Shown here one piece after another: positions 1-11,545 of a stretch of 64,000 nt of DNA. The first letter of the stretch is position 1. Each line of letters opens with the position of its first letter. The stretch is from the NCBI GenBank assembly GCA_032716605.1, contig CM064485.1, positions 32,837,722-32,901,721 of the forward strand, read 5' to 3'. Origin of the DNA: Paralithodes platypus. Taxonomy: Eukaryota; Arthropoda; Malacostraca; Decapoda; Lithodidae. The translations under genes and the position numbers were made by a program. Below the pieces are notes generated by a model. That model was given only the letters and a program-made list of their open reading frames with translations. It did not search any database and was not told where the DNA came from.

Positions 1-333
1 GCTTCCCCGAAACGTTATAGACTGCATCACCGTTGATTCATTTAAACTCCGCCTAGACAAATATCTCGCATCAAACCCGCGACTGACTGCGTTTGTAAAT
101 GAATAACTTTATTTTATCCCCCCCTCAGTTACTAACCCATCTGTCCCCTACTAACTTCCTAATCCTGCCACGGACATTAGTTCCAGGGCAGTAATTCCCT
201 TTCCAATGTTCCCTTACCCACTCTAAACCACTGTTTGGACACTTGATCCTCAGTGTTTTGGAGGACAAGCAACCTAGAAGGGTCACTGGATCTGTTGTTG
301 CTTGATTTCCTTTGTACTCCTTTGTACTCCTTT
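1..333 (+). mobile_element. CR1-like LINE, 3' end fragment
   Basis: The first ~105 bases encode the end of a non-LTR reverse-transcriptase ORF (readable as ...FKLRLDKYLASNPRL... and then a stop). The same C-terminal pattern occurs in the better-preserved fragment at 15.6-15.96 kb. About 200 bases of 3' UTR follow, then a short tail built from the 10-mer TTTGTACTCC. The element runs off the left edge of the window, so its 5' extent is unknown. Its tail abuts the first minisatellite unit directly. A near copy lies in inverted orientation at 7256-7545. Confidence 0.75.
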
Positions 334-1417
334 GTAGACAGTGGTGTGTTGTGGTAGATTGTATAGTGTTGTAGGTTATGTAGTTTAGTATAATATAAGT
401 GTGGTGGTAGACAGTGGTGTGTTGTGGTAGATTGTATAGTGTTGTATGGTATATGTAGTGTAGTATAATATAAGTGTGGTGGTAGACAGTGGTGTGTTGT
501 GGTAGATTGTATAGTGTTGTATGGTATATGTAGTGTAGTCTAATATAAGTGTGGTGGTAGACAGTGGTGTGTTGTGGTAGATTGTATAGTGTTGTAGGTT
601 ATGTAGTGTAGTATAATATAAGTGTGGTGGTAGACAGTGGTGTGTTGTGGTAGATTGTATAGTGTTGTAGGTTATGTAGTGTAGTATAATATAAGTGTGG
701 TGGTAGACAGTGGTGTGTTGTGGTAGATTGTATAGTGTTGTATGGTATATGTAGTGTAGTATAATATAAGTGTGGTGGTAGACAGTGGTGTGTTGTGGTA
801 GATTGTATAGTGTTGTAGGTTATGTAGTGTAGTATAATATAAGTGTGGTGGTAGACAGTGGTGTGTTGTGGTAGATTGTATAGTGTTGTATGGTATATGT
901 AGTGTAGTATAATATAAGTGTGGTGGTAGACAGTGGTTTGTTGTGGTAGATTGTATAGTGTTGTATGGTATATGTAGTGTAGTATAATATAAGTGTGGTG
1001 GTAGACAGTAGTGTGTTGTGGTAGATTGTATAGTGTTGTATGGTATATGTAGTGTAGTATAATATAAGTGTGGTGGTAGACAGTGGTGTGTTGTGGTAGA
1101 TTGTACAGTGTTGTAGGTTATGTAGTGTAGTATAATATAAGTGTGGTGGTAGACAGTGGTGTGTTGTGGTAGATTGTATAGTGTTGTATGGTATATGTAG
1201 TGTAGTATAATATAAGTGTGGTGGTAGACAGTGGTGTGTTGTGGTAGATTGTACAGTGTTGTAGGTTATGTAGTGTAGTATAATATAAGTGTGGTGGTAG
1301 ACAGTGGTGTGTTGTGGTAGATTGTATAGTGGTGTAGGTTATGTAGTGTAGTATAATATAAGTGTGGTGGTAGACAGTGGTGTGTTGTGGTAGATTGTAT
1401 AGTGTTGTATGGTATAT
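334..1417. repeat. GT-rich 73/75-bp minisatellite, left block
   Basis: About 14-15 head-to-tail units of a GT-rich repeat containing AGACAGTGGTGTGTTGTGG and AGTATAATATAAGTGTGG. Two unit lengths alternate irregularly: a 75-bp form with TATGGTATATG and a 73-bp form with AGGTTATG at the same place. Units differ by only a few substitutions, so homogenisation is recent. Open frames on the minus strand here are by-products of the repeat and were not annotated. Confidence 0.97.
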
Positions 1418-3690
1418 AAGAACATAAGAACATAAGAAAATGGGAGTCTGCAGAAAGCCGATTTGCCTAAGCAAGGCAGATCCCTGTCCCACACAACCCC
1501 AATTACAAAGCCCAATTATAGGCTCAACACTCTAATACCCTGAGGATCATCTTACCAAAACGGTTAGAGATTAACGCAGGATTATGGGGGTCTGCAGAGC
1601 GCTGATTGGCCCAACCCTGCTGATCCCCCTTCACACCCAACCCTTCTCGTCCATATGCTTATCCAATTTTATCTTAAAGCTCCCTATCGTTTTTAATCCA
1701 ACTATAGCACTTGGTAGTCCATTCCACCCATCTACAACTCTGTTACCAAACCAATATTTGCCTATATCTTTTCTGAAACGAAATTTATCTAATTTGAAAC
1801 CATTGGTACGAGTTCTTTCGCTATCACTGAGCTTTAGTACATTTGTCATGTCCCCTTTGTTAATCCCACTAACCCACTTGAACACCTCTATCATATCCCC
1901 TCTAACTCTGCGTCTCTCTAACGAATGTAAGCCTAATTTCTTCAACCTTTCTTTATACGGAAGATTTCTAATATTATGGATCATTTTTGTCATTCTACGT
2001 TGTACTCTCTCCAATGAATCTATGTCCATTCTGTAATAAGGACACCAAAATTGAACAGCATAATCCATATGGGGTCTCACTAATGACAAGTAAAGTTTTA
2101 AGATAACATCAGCAGTTCTGTTACTCACACTCCTTGAGATGAACCCGAGAATCCTGTTTGCCTTGTTTCGAACGCTTATACACTGTTGTCTAGGCTTCAA
2201 ATCATTGCTAACAAACACACCTAGATCTTTCTCACAATTCGAGTTTTCTAATTCCACATTAGCTAGTTTATATTTAACATTTGTATGCATTTTCCCTATC
2301 TTTAATACCTTGCATTTGTCAATGTTAAACTTCATCTGCCAATTTACTGACCATTCGTGTAAGGTATCTAGATCCCTTTGGAGGCACTCTATATCTCTAT
2401 CTGAATCAATTGTTCTCCCCATTTTGGTATCGTCTGCAAATTTACTTATCCTACTAGTTATACCTAAATCAAGGTCATTTATGTATATAACAAACAACAG
2501 AGGACCTAATACAGATCCCTGGGGGACACCACTTTTGACTGCTCCCCATTCTGACTTCGTACCATTTATGCTGACTCTCTGCTTCCTACCAATTAGCCAT
2601 GACCTAATCCATCCCAACAACGCCCCACCTATTCCATGCGCCTCAACCTTTCATATCAATCTCTCATGGGGGACTCTGTCGAAAGCTTTACTGAAATCTA
2701 AATATATTATATCATATGACTTGTCATTATCTACTGCTTCATATACCTCTGAGAAAAAACTAAGCAAATTAGTAAGGCAAGAACGTCCCTGAGTGAATCC
2801 ATGCTGAGAAGAATTTATTAAATTAAATGTATCTAAGTGGTTTCTAATTTTACTAGCAATAATTGACTCTAGTAGCTTTCCTATGATTGATGTAAGACTA
2901 ATGGGACGGTAATTGGATGCTATTGATTTGTCACCTTTTTTGAAGATCGGAACTACGTTTGCAAGCTTCCAAGCTTCTTGAACTATACCTGTCTCCAATG
3001 ACTTGTTAAATAAAAATGTTAATGGGTAACTTAACTCATCCCTACATTCTTTTAATACTCTAGCATATACCTCATCAGGACCAGGCGATTTATGAGGTTT
3101 CAGTCTGTCAATTTCCTTAAGCACATCATTTCTACTTATAGTAACCGTACTTAACCTATTTTCTATACTATCGCTATATACCTTACGGACTTCTGGAAAC
3201 TGTGCCAAATTTTCATTAGTGAAAATGGAAAGAAATTGACTATTTAATGTACTGCACATTTCTAAATCATTTTCTGTCATTTCTCCTATCGAAGTTTTAA
3301 GGGGACCAATTACATCTCTAACCTTGGATTTATATAGTTGGTAAAAAGCTTTAGGATTATTTTTTGAGTCATTGGCAACCTTAATTTCATAATTTCTTTT
3401 TTCTTTCCTAATATCCTTTTTTACCTGTCTTGATAGATTCTGATAGTAAGCAAGTAGGTGAATTTCGCCTTTTCTAATTTTTCTATATATTCCTCTCTTT
3501 TGTCCTAGAAGATCTAATAGTATATTATTCATCCATTTGGGTTGGTTCTGTGTTGATCTAAATTTTCTTTTGGGGATGTATTTATTTTGTGCATTGAATA
3601 CTGACTTGATAAAATTATCGTATGTATCTACCAAGGTTGACGTCTCTTCCTGACTTAAGATGACAGGTGCCTGAGAAGGGGTACACTCAT
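1418..3690 (-). mobile_element. CR1-type LINE, 5'-truncated, inside the minisatellite
   Basis: A non-LTR retrotransposon on the minus strand. Its 3' end (left) has ~200 bases of UTR and a tail of TTCTTATG-type 8-mers; CR1-clade LINEs typically end in short 8-bp tandem repeats. The 5' end stops abruptly at about 3690 inside the array, upstream of the RT domain, so the endonuclease is missing. The 73/75-bp repeat continues on both sides, so the LINE inserted into a pre-existing array. No clear target duplication is visible. Confidence 0.9.
1631..3634 (-). pseudogene. CR1-type reverse transcriptase, one in-frame stop
   Basis: Two open stretches (3634-2651 and 2620-1631) lie in the same frame and are separated by a single TGA at about 2653-2651, so roughly 668 codons are otherwise open. 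Domains in order: the pre-RT linker, the RT fingers (PHKSPGPDEV, then PIFKKGDKS and NYRPISL), motif A (YLDFSKAFDRVP), then past the stop GVPQGSVLGPLL, the catalytic FADD motif in SKFADDTKMG, and the long C-terminal tail. With one nonsense codon and intact motifs this is a young but inactive copy. The frame stays open to the 5' truncation point near 3690. RT copies the element's own RNA at the target site; the endonuclease that normally precedes it is absent here. Confidence 0.9.
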
Positions 3691-6600
3691 TATGTAGTAT
3701 ATGTAGTATAGTTATGTAGTATATGTAGTGTAGTATAATATAAGTGTGGTGGTAGACAGTGGTGTGTTGTGGTAGATTGTATAGTGTTGTATGGTATATG
3801 TAGTGTAGTATAATATAAGTGTGGTGGTAGAAAGTGGTGTGTTGTGGTAGATTGTATAGTGTTGTAGCTTATGTAGTGTAGAATAATATAAGTGTGGTGG
3901 TAGACAGTGGTGTGTTGTGGTAAATTGTATAGTGTTGTATGGTATATGTAGTGTAGTATAATATAAGTGTGGTGGTAGACAGTGGTGTGTTGTGGTAGAT
4001 TGTATAGTGTTGTAGGTTATGTAGTGTAGTATAATATAAGTGTGGTGGTAGACAGTGGTGTGTTGTGGTAGATTGTATAGTGTTGTATGGTATATGTAGT
4101 GTAGTATAATATAAGTGTGGTGGTAGACAGTGGTGTGTTGTGGTAGATTGTATAGTGTTGTATGGTATATGTAGTGTAGTATAATATAAGTGTGGTGGTA
4201 GACAGTGGTGTGTTGTGGTAGATTGTATAGTGTTGTAGGTTATGTAGTGTAGTATAATATAAGTGTGGTGGTAGACAGTGGTGTGTTGTGGTAGATTGTA
4301 TAGTGTTGTATGGTATATGTAGTGTAGTATAATATAAGTGTGGTGGTAGACAGTGGTGTGTTGTGGTAGATTGTATAGTGTTGTATGGTATATGTAGTGT
4401 AGTATAATATAAGTGTGGTGGTAGACAGTGGTGTGTTGTGGTAGATTGTATAGTGTTGTAGGTTATGTAGTGTAGTATAATATAAGTGTGGTGGTAGACA
4501 GTGGTGTGTTGTGGTAGATTGTATAGTGTTGTAGGATATGTAGTGTAGTATAATATAAGTGTGGTGGTAGACAGTGGTGTGTTGTGGTAGATTGTATAGT
4601 GTTGTATGGTTATGTAGTGTAGTATAATATAAGTGTGGTGGTAGACAGTGGTGTGTTGTGGTAGATTGTATAGTGTTGTATGGTATATGTAGTGTAGTAT
4701 AATATAAGTGTGCTGGTAGACAGTGGTGTGTTGTGGTAGATTGTATAGTGTTGTATGGTATATGTAGTGTAGTATAATATAAGTGTGGTGGTAGACAGTG
4801 GTGTGTTGTGGTAGATTGTATAGTGTTGTATGGTATATGTAGTGTAGTATAATATAAGTGTGGTGGTAGACAGTGGTGTGTTGTGGTAGATTGTATAGTG
4901 TTGTATGGTATATGTAGTGTAGTATAATATAAGTGTGGTGGTAAACAGTGGTGTGTTGTGGTAGATTGTATAGTGTTGTAGGTTATGTAGTGTAGTATAA
5001 TATAAGTGTGGTGGTAGACAGTGGTGTGTTGTGGTAGATTGTATAGTGTTGTATGGTATATGTAGTGTAGTATAATATAAGTGTGCTGGTAGACAGTGGT
5101 GTGTTGTGGTAGATTGTATAGTGTTGTATGGTATATGTAGTGTAGTATAATATAAGTGTGGTGGTAGACAGTGGTGTGTTGTGGTAGATTGTATAGTGTT
5201 GTATGGTATATGTAGTGTAGTATAATATAAGTGTGGTGGTAGACAGTGGTGTGTTGTGGTAGATTGTATAGTGTTGTATGGTATATGTAGTGTAGTATAA
5301 TATAAGTGTGGTGGTAAACAGTGGTGTGTTGTGGTAGATTGTATAGTGTTGTAGGTTATGTAGTGTAGTATAATATAAGTGTGGTGGTAGACAGTGGTGT
5401 GTTGTGGTAGATTGTATAGTGTTGTATGGTATATGTAGTGTAGTATAATATAAGTGTGGTGGTAGACAGTGGTGTGTTGTGGTAGATTGTATAGTGTTGT
5501 AGGTATATGTAGTGTAGTATAATAAGTGTGGTGGTAGACAGTGGTGTGTTGTGGTAGATTGTATAGTGTTGTATGGTTATGTAGTGTAGTATAATATAAG
5601 TGTGGTGGTAGACAGTGGTGTGTTGTGGTAGATTGTATAGTGTTGTAGGTTATGTAGTGTAGTATAATATAAGTGTGGTGGTAGACAGTGGTGTGTTGTG
5701 GTAGATTGTATAGTGTTGTATGGTATATGTAGTGTAGTATAATATAAGTGTGGTGGTAGACAGTGGTGTGTTGTGGTAGATTGTATAGTGTTGTAGGTTA
5801 TGTAGTGTAGTATAATATAAGTGTGGTGGTAGACAGTGGTGTGTTGTGGTAGATTGTATAGTGTTGTATGGTATATGTAGTGTAGTATAATATAAGTGTG
5901 GTGGTAGACAGTGGTGTGTTGTGGTAGATTGTATAGTGTTGTAGGTTATGTAGTGTAGTATAATATAAGTGTGGTGGTAGACAGTGGTGTGTTGTGGTAG
6001 ATTGTATAGTGTTGTATGGTATATGTAGTGTAGTATAATATAAGTGTGGTGGTAGACAGTGGTGTGTTGTGGTAGATTGTATAGTGTTGTAGGTTATGTA
6101 GTGTAGTATAATATAAGTGTGGTGGTAGACAGTGGTGTGTTGTGGTAGATTGTATAGTGTTGTATGGTATATGTAGTGTAGTATAATATAAGTGTGGTGG
6201 TAGACAGTGGTGTGTTGTGGTAGATTGTATAGTGTTGTAGGTTATGTAGTGTAGTATAATATAAGTGTGGTGGTAGACAGTGGTGTGTTGTGGTAGATTG
6301 TATAGTAAGGTATGGTATGGGTAGTGTAGTATAATATAAGTGTGGTGGTAGACAGTGGTGTGTTGTGGTAGATTGAATAGAGTTGTATGGTATGTAGTGT
6401 AGTATAATATAAGTGTGGTGGTAGACAGTGGTGTGTTGTGGTAGATTGTATAGTGTTGTAGGTTATGTAGTGTAGTATAATATAAGTGTGGTGGTAGACA
6501 GTGGTGTGTTGTGGTAGATTGTATAGTGTTGTATGGTATATGTAGTGTAGTATAATATAAGTGTGGTGGTAGACAGTGGTGTGTTGTGGTAGATTGTATA

Positions 6601-7255
6601 GTGTTGTATGGTATATGTAGTGTAGTATAATATAAGTGTGGTGGTAGACAGTGGTGTGTTGTGGTAGATTGTATAGTGTTGTAGGTTATGTAGTGTAGTA
6701 TAATATAAGTGTGGTGGTAGACAGTGGTGTGTTGTGGTAGATTGTATAGTGTTGTATGGTATATGTAGTGTAGTATAATATAAGTGTGGTGGTAGACAGT
6801 GGTGTGTTGTGGTAGATTGTATAGTGTTGTATGGTATATGTAGTGTAGTATAATATAAGTGTGGTGGTAGACAGTGGTGTGTTGTGGTAGATTGTATAGT
6901 GTTGTATGGTATATGTAGTGTAGTATAATATAAGTGTGGTGGTAGACAGTGGTGTGTTGTGGTAGATTGTATAGTGTTGTAGGTTATGTAGTGTAGTATA
7001 ATATAAGTGTGGTGGTAGACAGTGGTGTGTTGTGGTAGATTGTATAGTGTTGTATGGTATATGTAGTGTAGTATAATATAAGTGTGGTGGTAGACAGTGG
7101 TAGTATGGTATAGAGAATATAAGTGTGGTGGTAGAGTGGTAGTGTTGTAAGGTATGTAGTGTAGTATAATAATGGTATGGTAGGTTGAGTGGTATAGACT
7201 GTGTAATGGTGTGGTATAGGTAGTGATGTGATGTGGTAGTGTGATAGTGTGATAG
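3691..7255. repeat. GT-rich 73/75-bp minisatellite, right block
   Basis: About 46 units of the same repeat as at 334-1417, together ~3.4 kb. Between about 5640 and 6240 the 75-bp and 73-bp forms alternate strictly, giving a 148-bp higher-order unit. Rare variants (TGCTGG at 4711 and 5084; GTAAAC at 4941 and 5314) recur at exactly 373 bp, which marks a duplicated five-unit block. From about 7090 to 7255 the repeat decays into irregular GT-rich DNA before the flanking inverted LINE end. Confidence 0.97.
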
Positions 7256-7545
7256 TACAAAGGAGTACAAAGGAAATCAAGCAACAACAGCTCTAGTAAC
7301 CCTTCTAAGCTGCTTGTCCTCCAAAACACTGAGGATCAAGTGTCCAAACAGTGGTTTAGAGTTGGTAAGGGAACATTGGAAAGGGAACTAATGTCCGTGG
7401 CAGGATTAGGAAGTTAGTAGGGGACAGATGGGTTAGTAACTGAGGGGAGGATAAAATAAAGTTATTCATTCACAAACGCAGTCAGTCGCGGGTTTGATGC
7501 GAGATATTTGTCTAGGCGATATTTTAAATGAATCAACGGTGGTGC
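7256..7545 (-). mobile_element. CR1-like LINE, 3' end fragment, inverted copy
   Basis: Reverse complement of the 3' end seen at 1-333: the same GTACAAAGGA tail repeats, the same UTR and the same terminal codons, ending at about 7545 where GT-rich sequence resumes. The two fragments therefore face each other tail-to-tail across the minisatellite. A small deletion and a few substitutions separate them. Confidence 0.8.
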
Positions 7546-7860
7546 AGTGTGGTAGTGTATTATTATTGTGTATGGTATAGTGGTACTGTAGGTAGACTGT
7601 ATGGTGTGTGTGGTATGGGTAATATGGTATCGTGTGTTGTGGTATGGTTGTTAGGGATATCACTACCTGCAATGTTTTGAGTACCGTGTTTTTAAGGGCA
7701 ACTCCCCCGCCCGCAATCCCGCCCCCCCCCCCCCCCCCCCTCCCCCCCCTATCTCTCTCTCTCCCCTACTCCTCGACAACTCCCTTACTCCTCCAACACC
7801 CCTATACTCCCTCCTAACTCCCCCTACTCACCCAATTCCCTCTATCACATGTGTGATATA
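7546..7860. repeat. Low-complexity spacer (GT-rich, then poly-C and CT-rich)
   Basis: About 100 bases of degenerate GT-rich sequence resembling decayed minisatellite, then a C-rich run near 7720-7750 and CT-rich DNA up to the TA microsatellite. No gene is visible. Confidence 0.7.
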
Positions 7861-7863
7861 TAA

Positions 7864-7904
<41 letters not shown>
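7861..7904. repeat. TA microsatellite
   Basis: (TA)n tract immediately left of the foldback element at 7905. Another TA tract follows that element at about 8364-8395, consistent with insertion into a TA repeat. Confidence 0.9.
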
Positions 7905-8361
7905 CAGGATGTCCCAGGAGGAAAGGGCATAACTTTGGGAAATTATAAAACAAGGTATTCTAAGTCTAAAATGTTCTATAACAAAAAGTCGAAATTTCAA
8001 CCGTTAAAAAGATATTGAAGGTTTTATATAGTGTCCTCCCCCGCCTCACTGTAATGGACTCTTCCATGTCAGATAGTTTGCAACTGGTCCAAAGTGAGCT
8101 ATTATATCTATAATCATTTTGCAACTAACAGAATTATAATATCTTTACAATAACATGGTAAAATAACTGCATTTAGATGGAGGTGTGGTAGGTACTAGGA
8201 CAGCTAGGCCACCCTTATGGGGAAATACTTAAGAAAATGCCATTTTCAACATGCAATATCTCTTTACTGGTTGAGATTTGGAATATTTCTTATAGAACAT
8301 TTTAGGCTTAGAATATTTTGTTTAATCATTTCCCAAAGTTATGCCCTTTCCTCCTGGGACA

Positions 8362-8363
<2 letters not shown>
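7905..8363. mobile_element. Foldback MITE-like element, TA-flanked, ~459 bp
   Basis: The ends are long imperfect inverted repeats of ~120 bp. The left arm starts CAGGATGTCCCAGGAGGAA and the right arm, read on the minus strand, starts GGTGTCCCAGGAGGAA; the similarity continues inward through the GGGCATAACTTTGGGAAAT block and beyond. There is no coding capacity. (TA)n on both sides would fit a Tc1/mariner-type TA target, but the superfamily is not certain. Confidence 0.75.
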
Positions 8364-8395
<32 letters not shown>

Positions 8396-8402
<7 letters not shown>

Positions 8403-8614
8403 CTTTCAGGCAGGTGAGATTAAAATAATAGGCACAGTTTGCATTATTGAGTTTTTTATTGATACTCTCAATTTTTCGTATAGTTTTTCTGGTATTTTCA
8501 GGAAGTTGGTAAAGAAGAAAGAAAAACTATACGAAAAATTGAGAGTATCAATAAAAAACTCAATAATGCAAACTGTGCCTATTATTTTAATCTCACCTGC
8601 CTGAAAGAAAATAT
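8396..8614. repeat. Perfect 95-bp inverted repeat (hairpin) with 29-bp loop
   Basis: Bases 8396-8490 are the exact reverse complement of 8520-8614, with a 29-base spacer. I found no mismatch when reading the arms against each other. The outer edges merge into the TA microsatellite. It has no coding content. It could be a foldback transposon or a recent inverted duplication, and if transcribed it would form a long double-stranded RNA. Confidence 0.9.
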
Positions 8615-8636
8615 CCTCCCTGGCTACACTAATATC

Positions 8637-8815
<179 letters not shown>

Positions 8816-9082
8816 GGAGTAATGGTTGCCACAGTATAATACTAACCAACAGGTGACACAGGCTGAGGTGTAGCTCGTGCGGGGTTCAGATGACAACTAT
8901 ATAACAAGGCTACACTATAGACAGTGGGGGTCTGCCTATCTTGCCTAACAAATACATCGCTAGATTAGTATTCAGATGTTGCTAGAAATTCGCTATATAT
9001 CAAAACCTGCTGAATATCACACTATAGATAGTGACCAGTTCACTACCAGGGACGTCCTTTTCGTCATATTCTGGCAACTATT
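8816..9082. other. Intergenic, nothing recognised
   Basis: Unique-looking sequence between the TA tract and the first hairpin repeat. I see no gene, repeat or motif I can support. Confidence 0.5.
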
Positions 9083-9196
9083 AAACGGTTTTATTCAGCT
9101 TAGGAAGGACCTCTAGCCATAATAAGGCTTCAACATATCTCAACCTATCTTTTCAACTTCCACAGATCCTTCCTAAGCTGCATAATATCGTCTAAA
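9083..9196. repeat. ~110-bp hairpin repeat, copy 1
   Basis: Inverted ends: AAACGGTTTTATTCAGCTTA GG at the left, and at the right TCCTTCCTAAGCTG followed by ATATCGTCT. Related copies lie at 9913-10023, 26428-26520 plus 28142-28165, and 28259-28360. The family looks like a very short MITE. Confidence 0.7.
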
Positions 9197-9912
9197 TATA
9201 GCTAGAAGAAAATATAATACACGTCACTGGTACTCAGAGGATTAATAAGTGTCGAACAATACAAACCTGCTGCTCTCTATCAGCTTTTACACTTTGAGGG
9301 GGGTACTCGTTACAAGGAGCTCTAGCTTTTGTCTCCTTCATGCACAGAGGAAAATAAAATCTAGCTGTAGAGTAGCTCATACTGTATATTGGCAGCACTG
9401 AACCGTCAATCAGTGTTAAGGGAGCCCACCTCGCTTTTTTTTTTTATCTTTCTCTCCTTTACTCTCTTTGGCTTAGTAAATGCAAGTTAGTAAATGCAAT
9501 AACATTAAGTAAAAATCCACCGAAATAGAATAGTGGTTAGAGGTAATGTCAAGGTATAGCGGCTGCGGCCATGGCGCCCCGGGAGCCATTGCCTTCTATA
9601 AGTAGAATTTATTTTTATCCCACCAAATTATTGTTATTTATAGTTATTTTCTGCATTAGTATTATTATAAGTAGTGGTAGGTTAGGCTCGCTAACGATAT
9701 ATCGAAATACAGTAGTGATTTAAGTAATTTTGGTTCAAATGATAGACAAATGGGCTGTTTTAACCTGTCACAATTACACCGGCTGTATGCTGTAGGTCGT
9801 CGGTACAGAAGGGGTTAAATATCAACACCTATTCCCTGACCGACTCTTCCCAGGAAAATATTGACACCTAAATGATACGATGAAGTCCTTTTTATTTGAT
9901 TTCAGCTTCATT
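9197..9912. other. Intergenic with a partial foldback fragment
   Basis: At about 9417-9480 a stretch with TTAAGGGAGCCCACCTCGC followed by a CT-rich block matches one end of the foldback element at 14909-15263, so it is a truncated relative. At 9836-9880 another motif of that superfamily (AAAATATTGACACCTAAATG) appears. The rest shows nothing recognisable. Confidence 0.55.
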
Positions 9913-10023
9913 TAGACGACATTATTAAGCTTAGGAACAGTATATGGAAGCTAAAAGGATTGATTGAGATAGTCTGTAGCCTTTGAATGGGTAGACATCC
10001 ATCCTAAGCTGAATAAAACCGTC
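9913..10023. repeat. ~110-bp hairpin repeat, copy 2
   Basis: Left end AAGCTTAGGAA and right end TCCTAAGCTGAATAAAACCG match the hairpin family described at 9083, with a diverged middle. Confidence 0.65.
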
Positions 10024-10074
10024 GGTACTGAATGGGTTAACTCCTGTGTATATACGGACTGTGTAAATATATCG

Positions 10075-10184
10075 TATAGTTAAGGGGGGATGGGCCTATA
10101 GTTAAGGGGGGATGGGCCTATAGTTAAGGGGGGATGGGCCTATAGTTAAGGGGGGATGGGCCTATAGTTAAGGGGGGATGGGCC
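10075..10184. repeat. 22-bp tandem repeat, five units
   Basis: Exactly five identical 22-bp units of TATAGTTAAGGGGGGATGGG plus CC. Perfect identity implies recent slippage. The GGGGGG run resembles the TTAAGGGG ends of the neighbouring foldback elements. Confidence 0.97.
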
Positions 10185-10204
10185 TATTTAATTCCTCATC
10201 TACA

Positions 10205-11385
10205 GTATAATTATGTCTTTTTATTATTTGTGTTTTCGTTTCCTCTATAAAACTCCATCAAGTTTAAACACCCCACCCTCTAGACCCTCCTTCATGATAT
10301 ATTTGTGCATTTTTCGACAGAAAAATTTCCCGGCCGAAGACCGGTTCCTTTTAAATTACAGGCTCGTTATCGCTCGCTAATAAAATATCGACACCTCAAT
10401 GACACGAAAAGTTTTAATATTGACCAAGAAATGGGGCAAAAGGTTCTAAAATCGCCAAATTAATGGGCTGAACGTCTTAAATCTGAAAACTAATGGGGCT
10501 AAACACGAGGAAGAAGGGGGACCAGACACACAACCCAACTCCCCTTAACTGTCTCCGTGTCAGTTACTTGCCCAGTTATTATTTATAGGGGAGATTTTCA
10601 CTTAAGGGGATTTTTTGTGGACCCCTTTCTCCCTCATGTTTAACACCATTATTTTTGAGGTTGTATGACAGTCACCCCATTCGTTTGGCGATTATAAGAC
10701 CTATCGCCCATTTCTGTCAATTGTAATACCTTTCGTGCCATGTAGGTGTCGAAATTTGTCCTGGCGAGCGATAGCGAGCCTGTAATTTAAGAGAAACAGG
10801 CCTTCGGCCTGTAAATATTTCTACCGAAAAATGGACACATTTATCTCGATGGGGAGTCTTGGGGGTATACAGTACAGTATATATAACCTTGATGGAGGTC
10901 TAGCGAGGAAACTAAAAAATAAATATCTACATAAATAATTATATAGACCAACAAAAATACCTCCTAGTAAAGTCTCCGTGCGAGTTACTAACCCAGGTGT
11001 ATTTAGTTACTTCCATTTATTCTACCTGTAGTGTATTTAAGGGGGTTGTGGTTATTTGTTGGTCTATTTTTGTATTCATTCATAAATATTGTAGTTTCCT
11101 CGCTAGACCTTCATCAAGCTTAAAAAAAACACCCTCTAGACCCCCCTTGTAGATGAATTTGTACATTTTTCGGTAGAAAAATGTCACAACCAAAGGCCGG
11201 TTCCTCCTAGATATACAGGCTTGCTATCGCTCGCCAGGAAAAAATCAACACCTGAAGAAAGCGAAAGGGTTTTAAATCACCAAATTAATGGGGCAAACGT
11301 CTTAAAATCTCAAAACCATTGGGTCTAAACATGAGGGAGAAGGGAGTCCAGAAAACAACAAACACCTCCCCTTGCAGGTCAAAAA
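10205..11385. repeat. Complex of three ~330-bp foldback arms (+/-/+)
   Basis: Three related segments: A (about 10215-10545, plus), B (about 10607-10935, minus) and C (about 11065-11382, plus). Shared blocks are the CTCGCTAGACC/CTCTAGACC flank, TTTTTCGACAGAAAAAT, the motif GCTATCGCTCGC next to ATCGACACCT, AATTAATGGGGC, and an AAACATGAGG end with CCCCTTAA. B and C form a complete ~775-bp foldback starting TTAAGGGG and ending CCCCTT. A looks like one arm of a neighbouring copy. The two spacers (about 10546-10606 and 10965-11060) also resemble each other around GTCTCCGTG. No coding potential is seen. Confidence 0.7.
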
Positions 11386-11545
11386 TTAAGGTATATTTTC
11401 AATCTTGTATAATATTAATTTACATCTCGCCAGAGTCAGTGATAGTTGTTTTGCATTATGCCATGTAACTATCAGACAATTATTCCACTTGCCAAGATCG
11501 ACGGTTATGTTCGAGATTATTGGAATTCATATCTTCACTTCACTA

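Noticed and set aside
334..7100. CRISPR-like repeat-spacer structure in the minisatellite
   Set aside because: Units are contiguous and similar throughout, with no unique spacers, and the context is eukaryotic.
334..7280. Long minus-strand reading frames (up to 288 codons) of repeated Thr/His/Tyr/Leu peptides across the minisatellite
   Set aside because: They follow from stop-free frames of a 73/75-bp repeat; the peptide has no domain and its phase breaks with each unit-length change.
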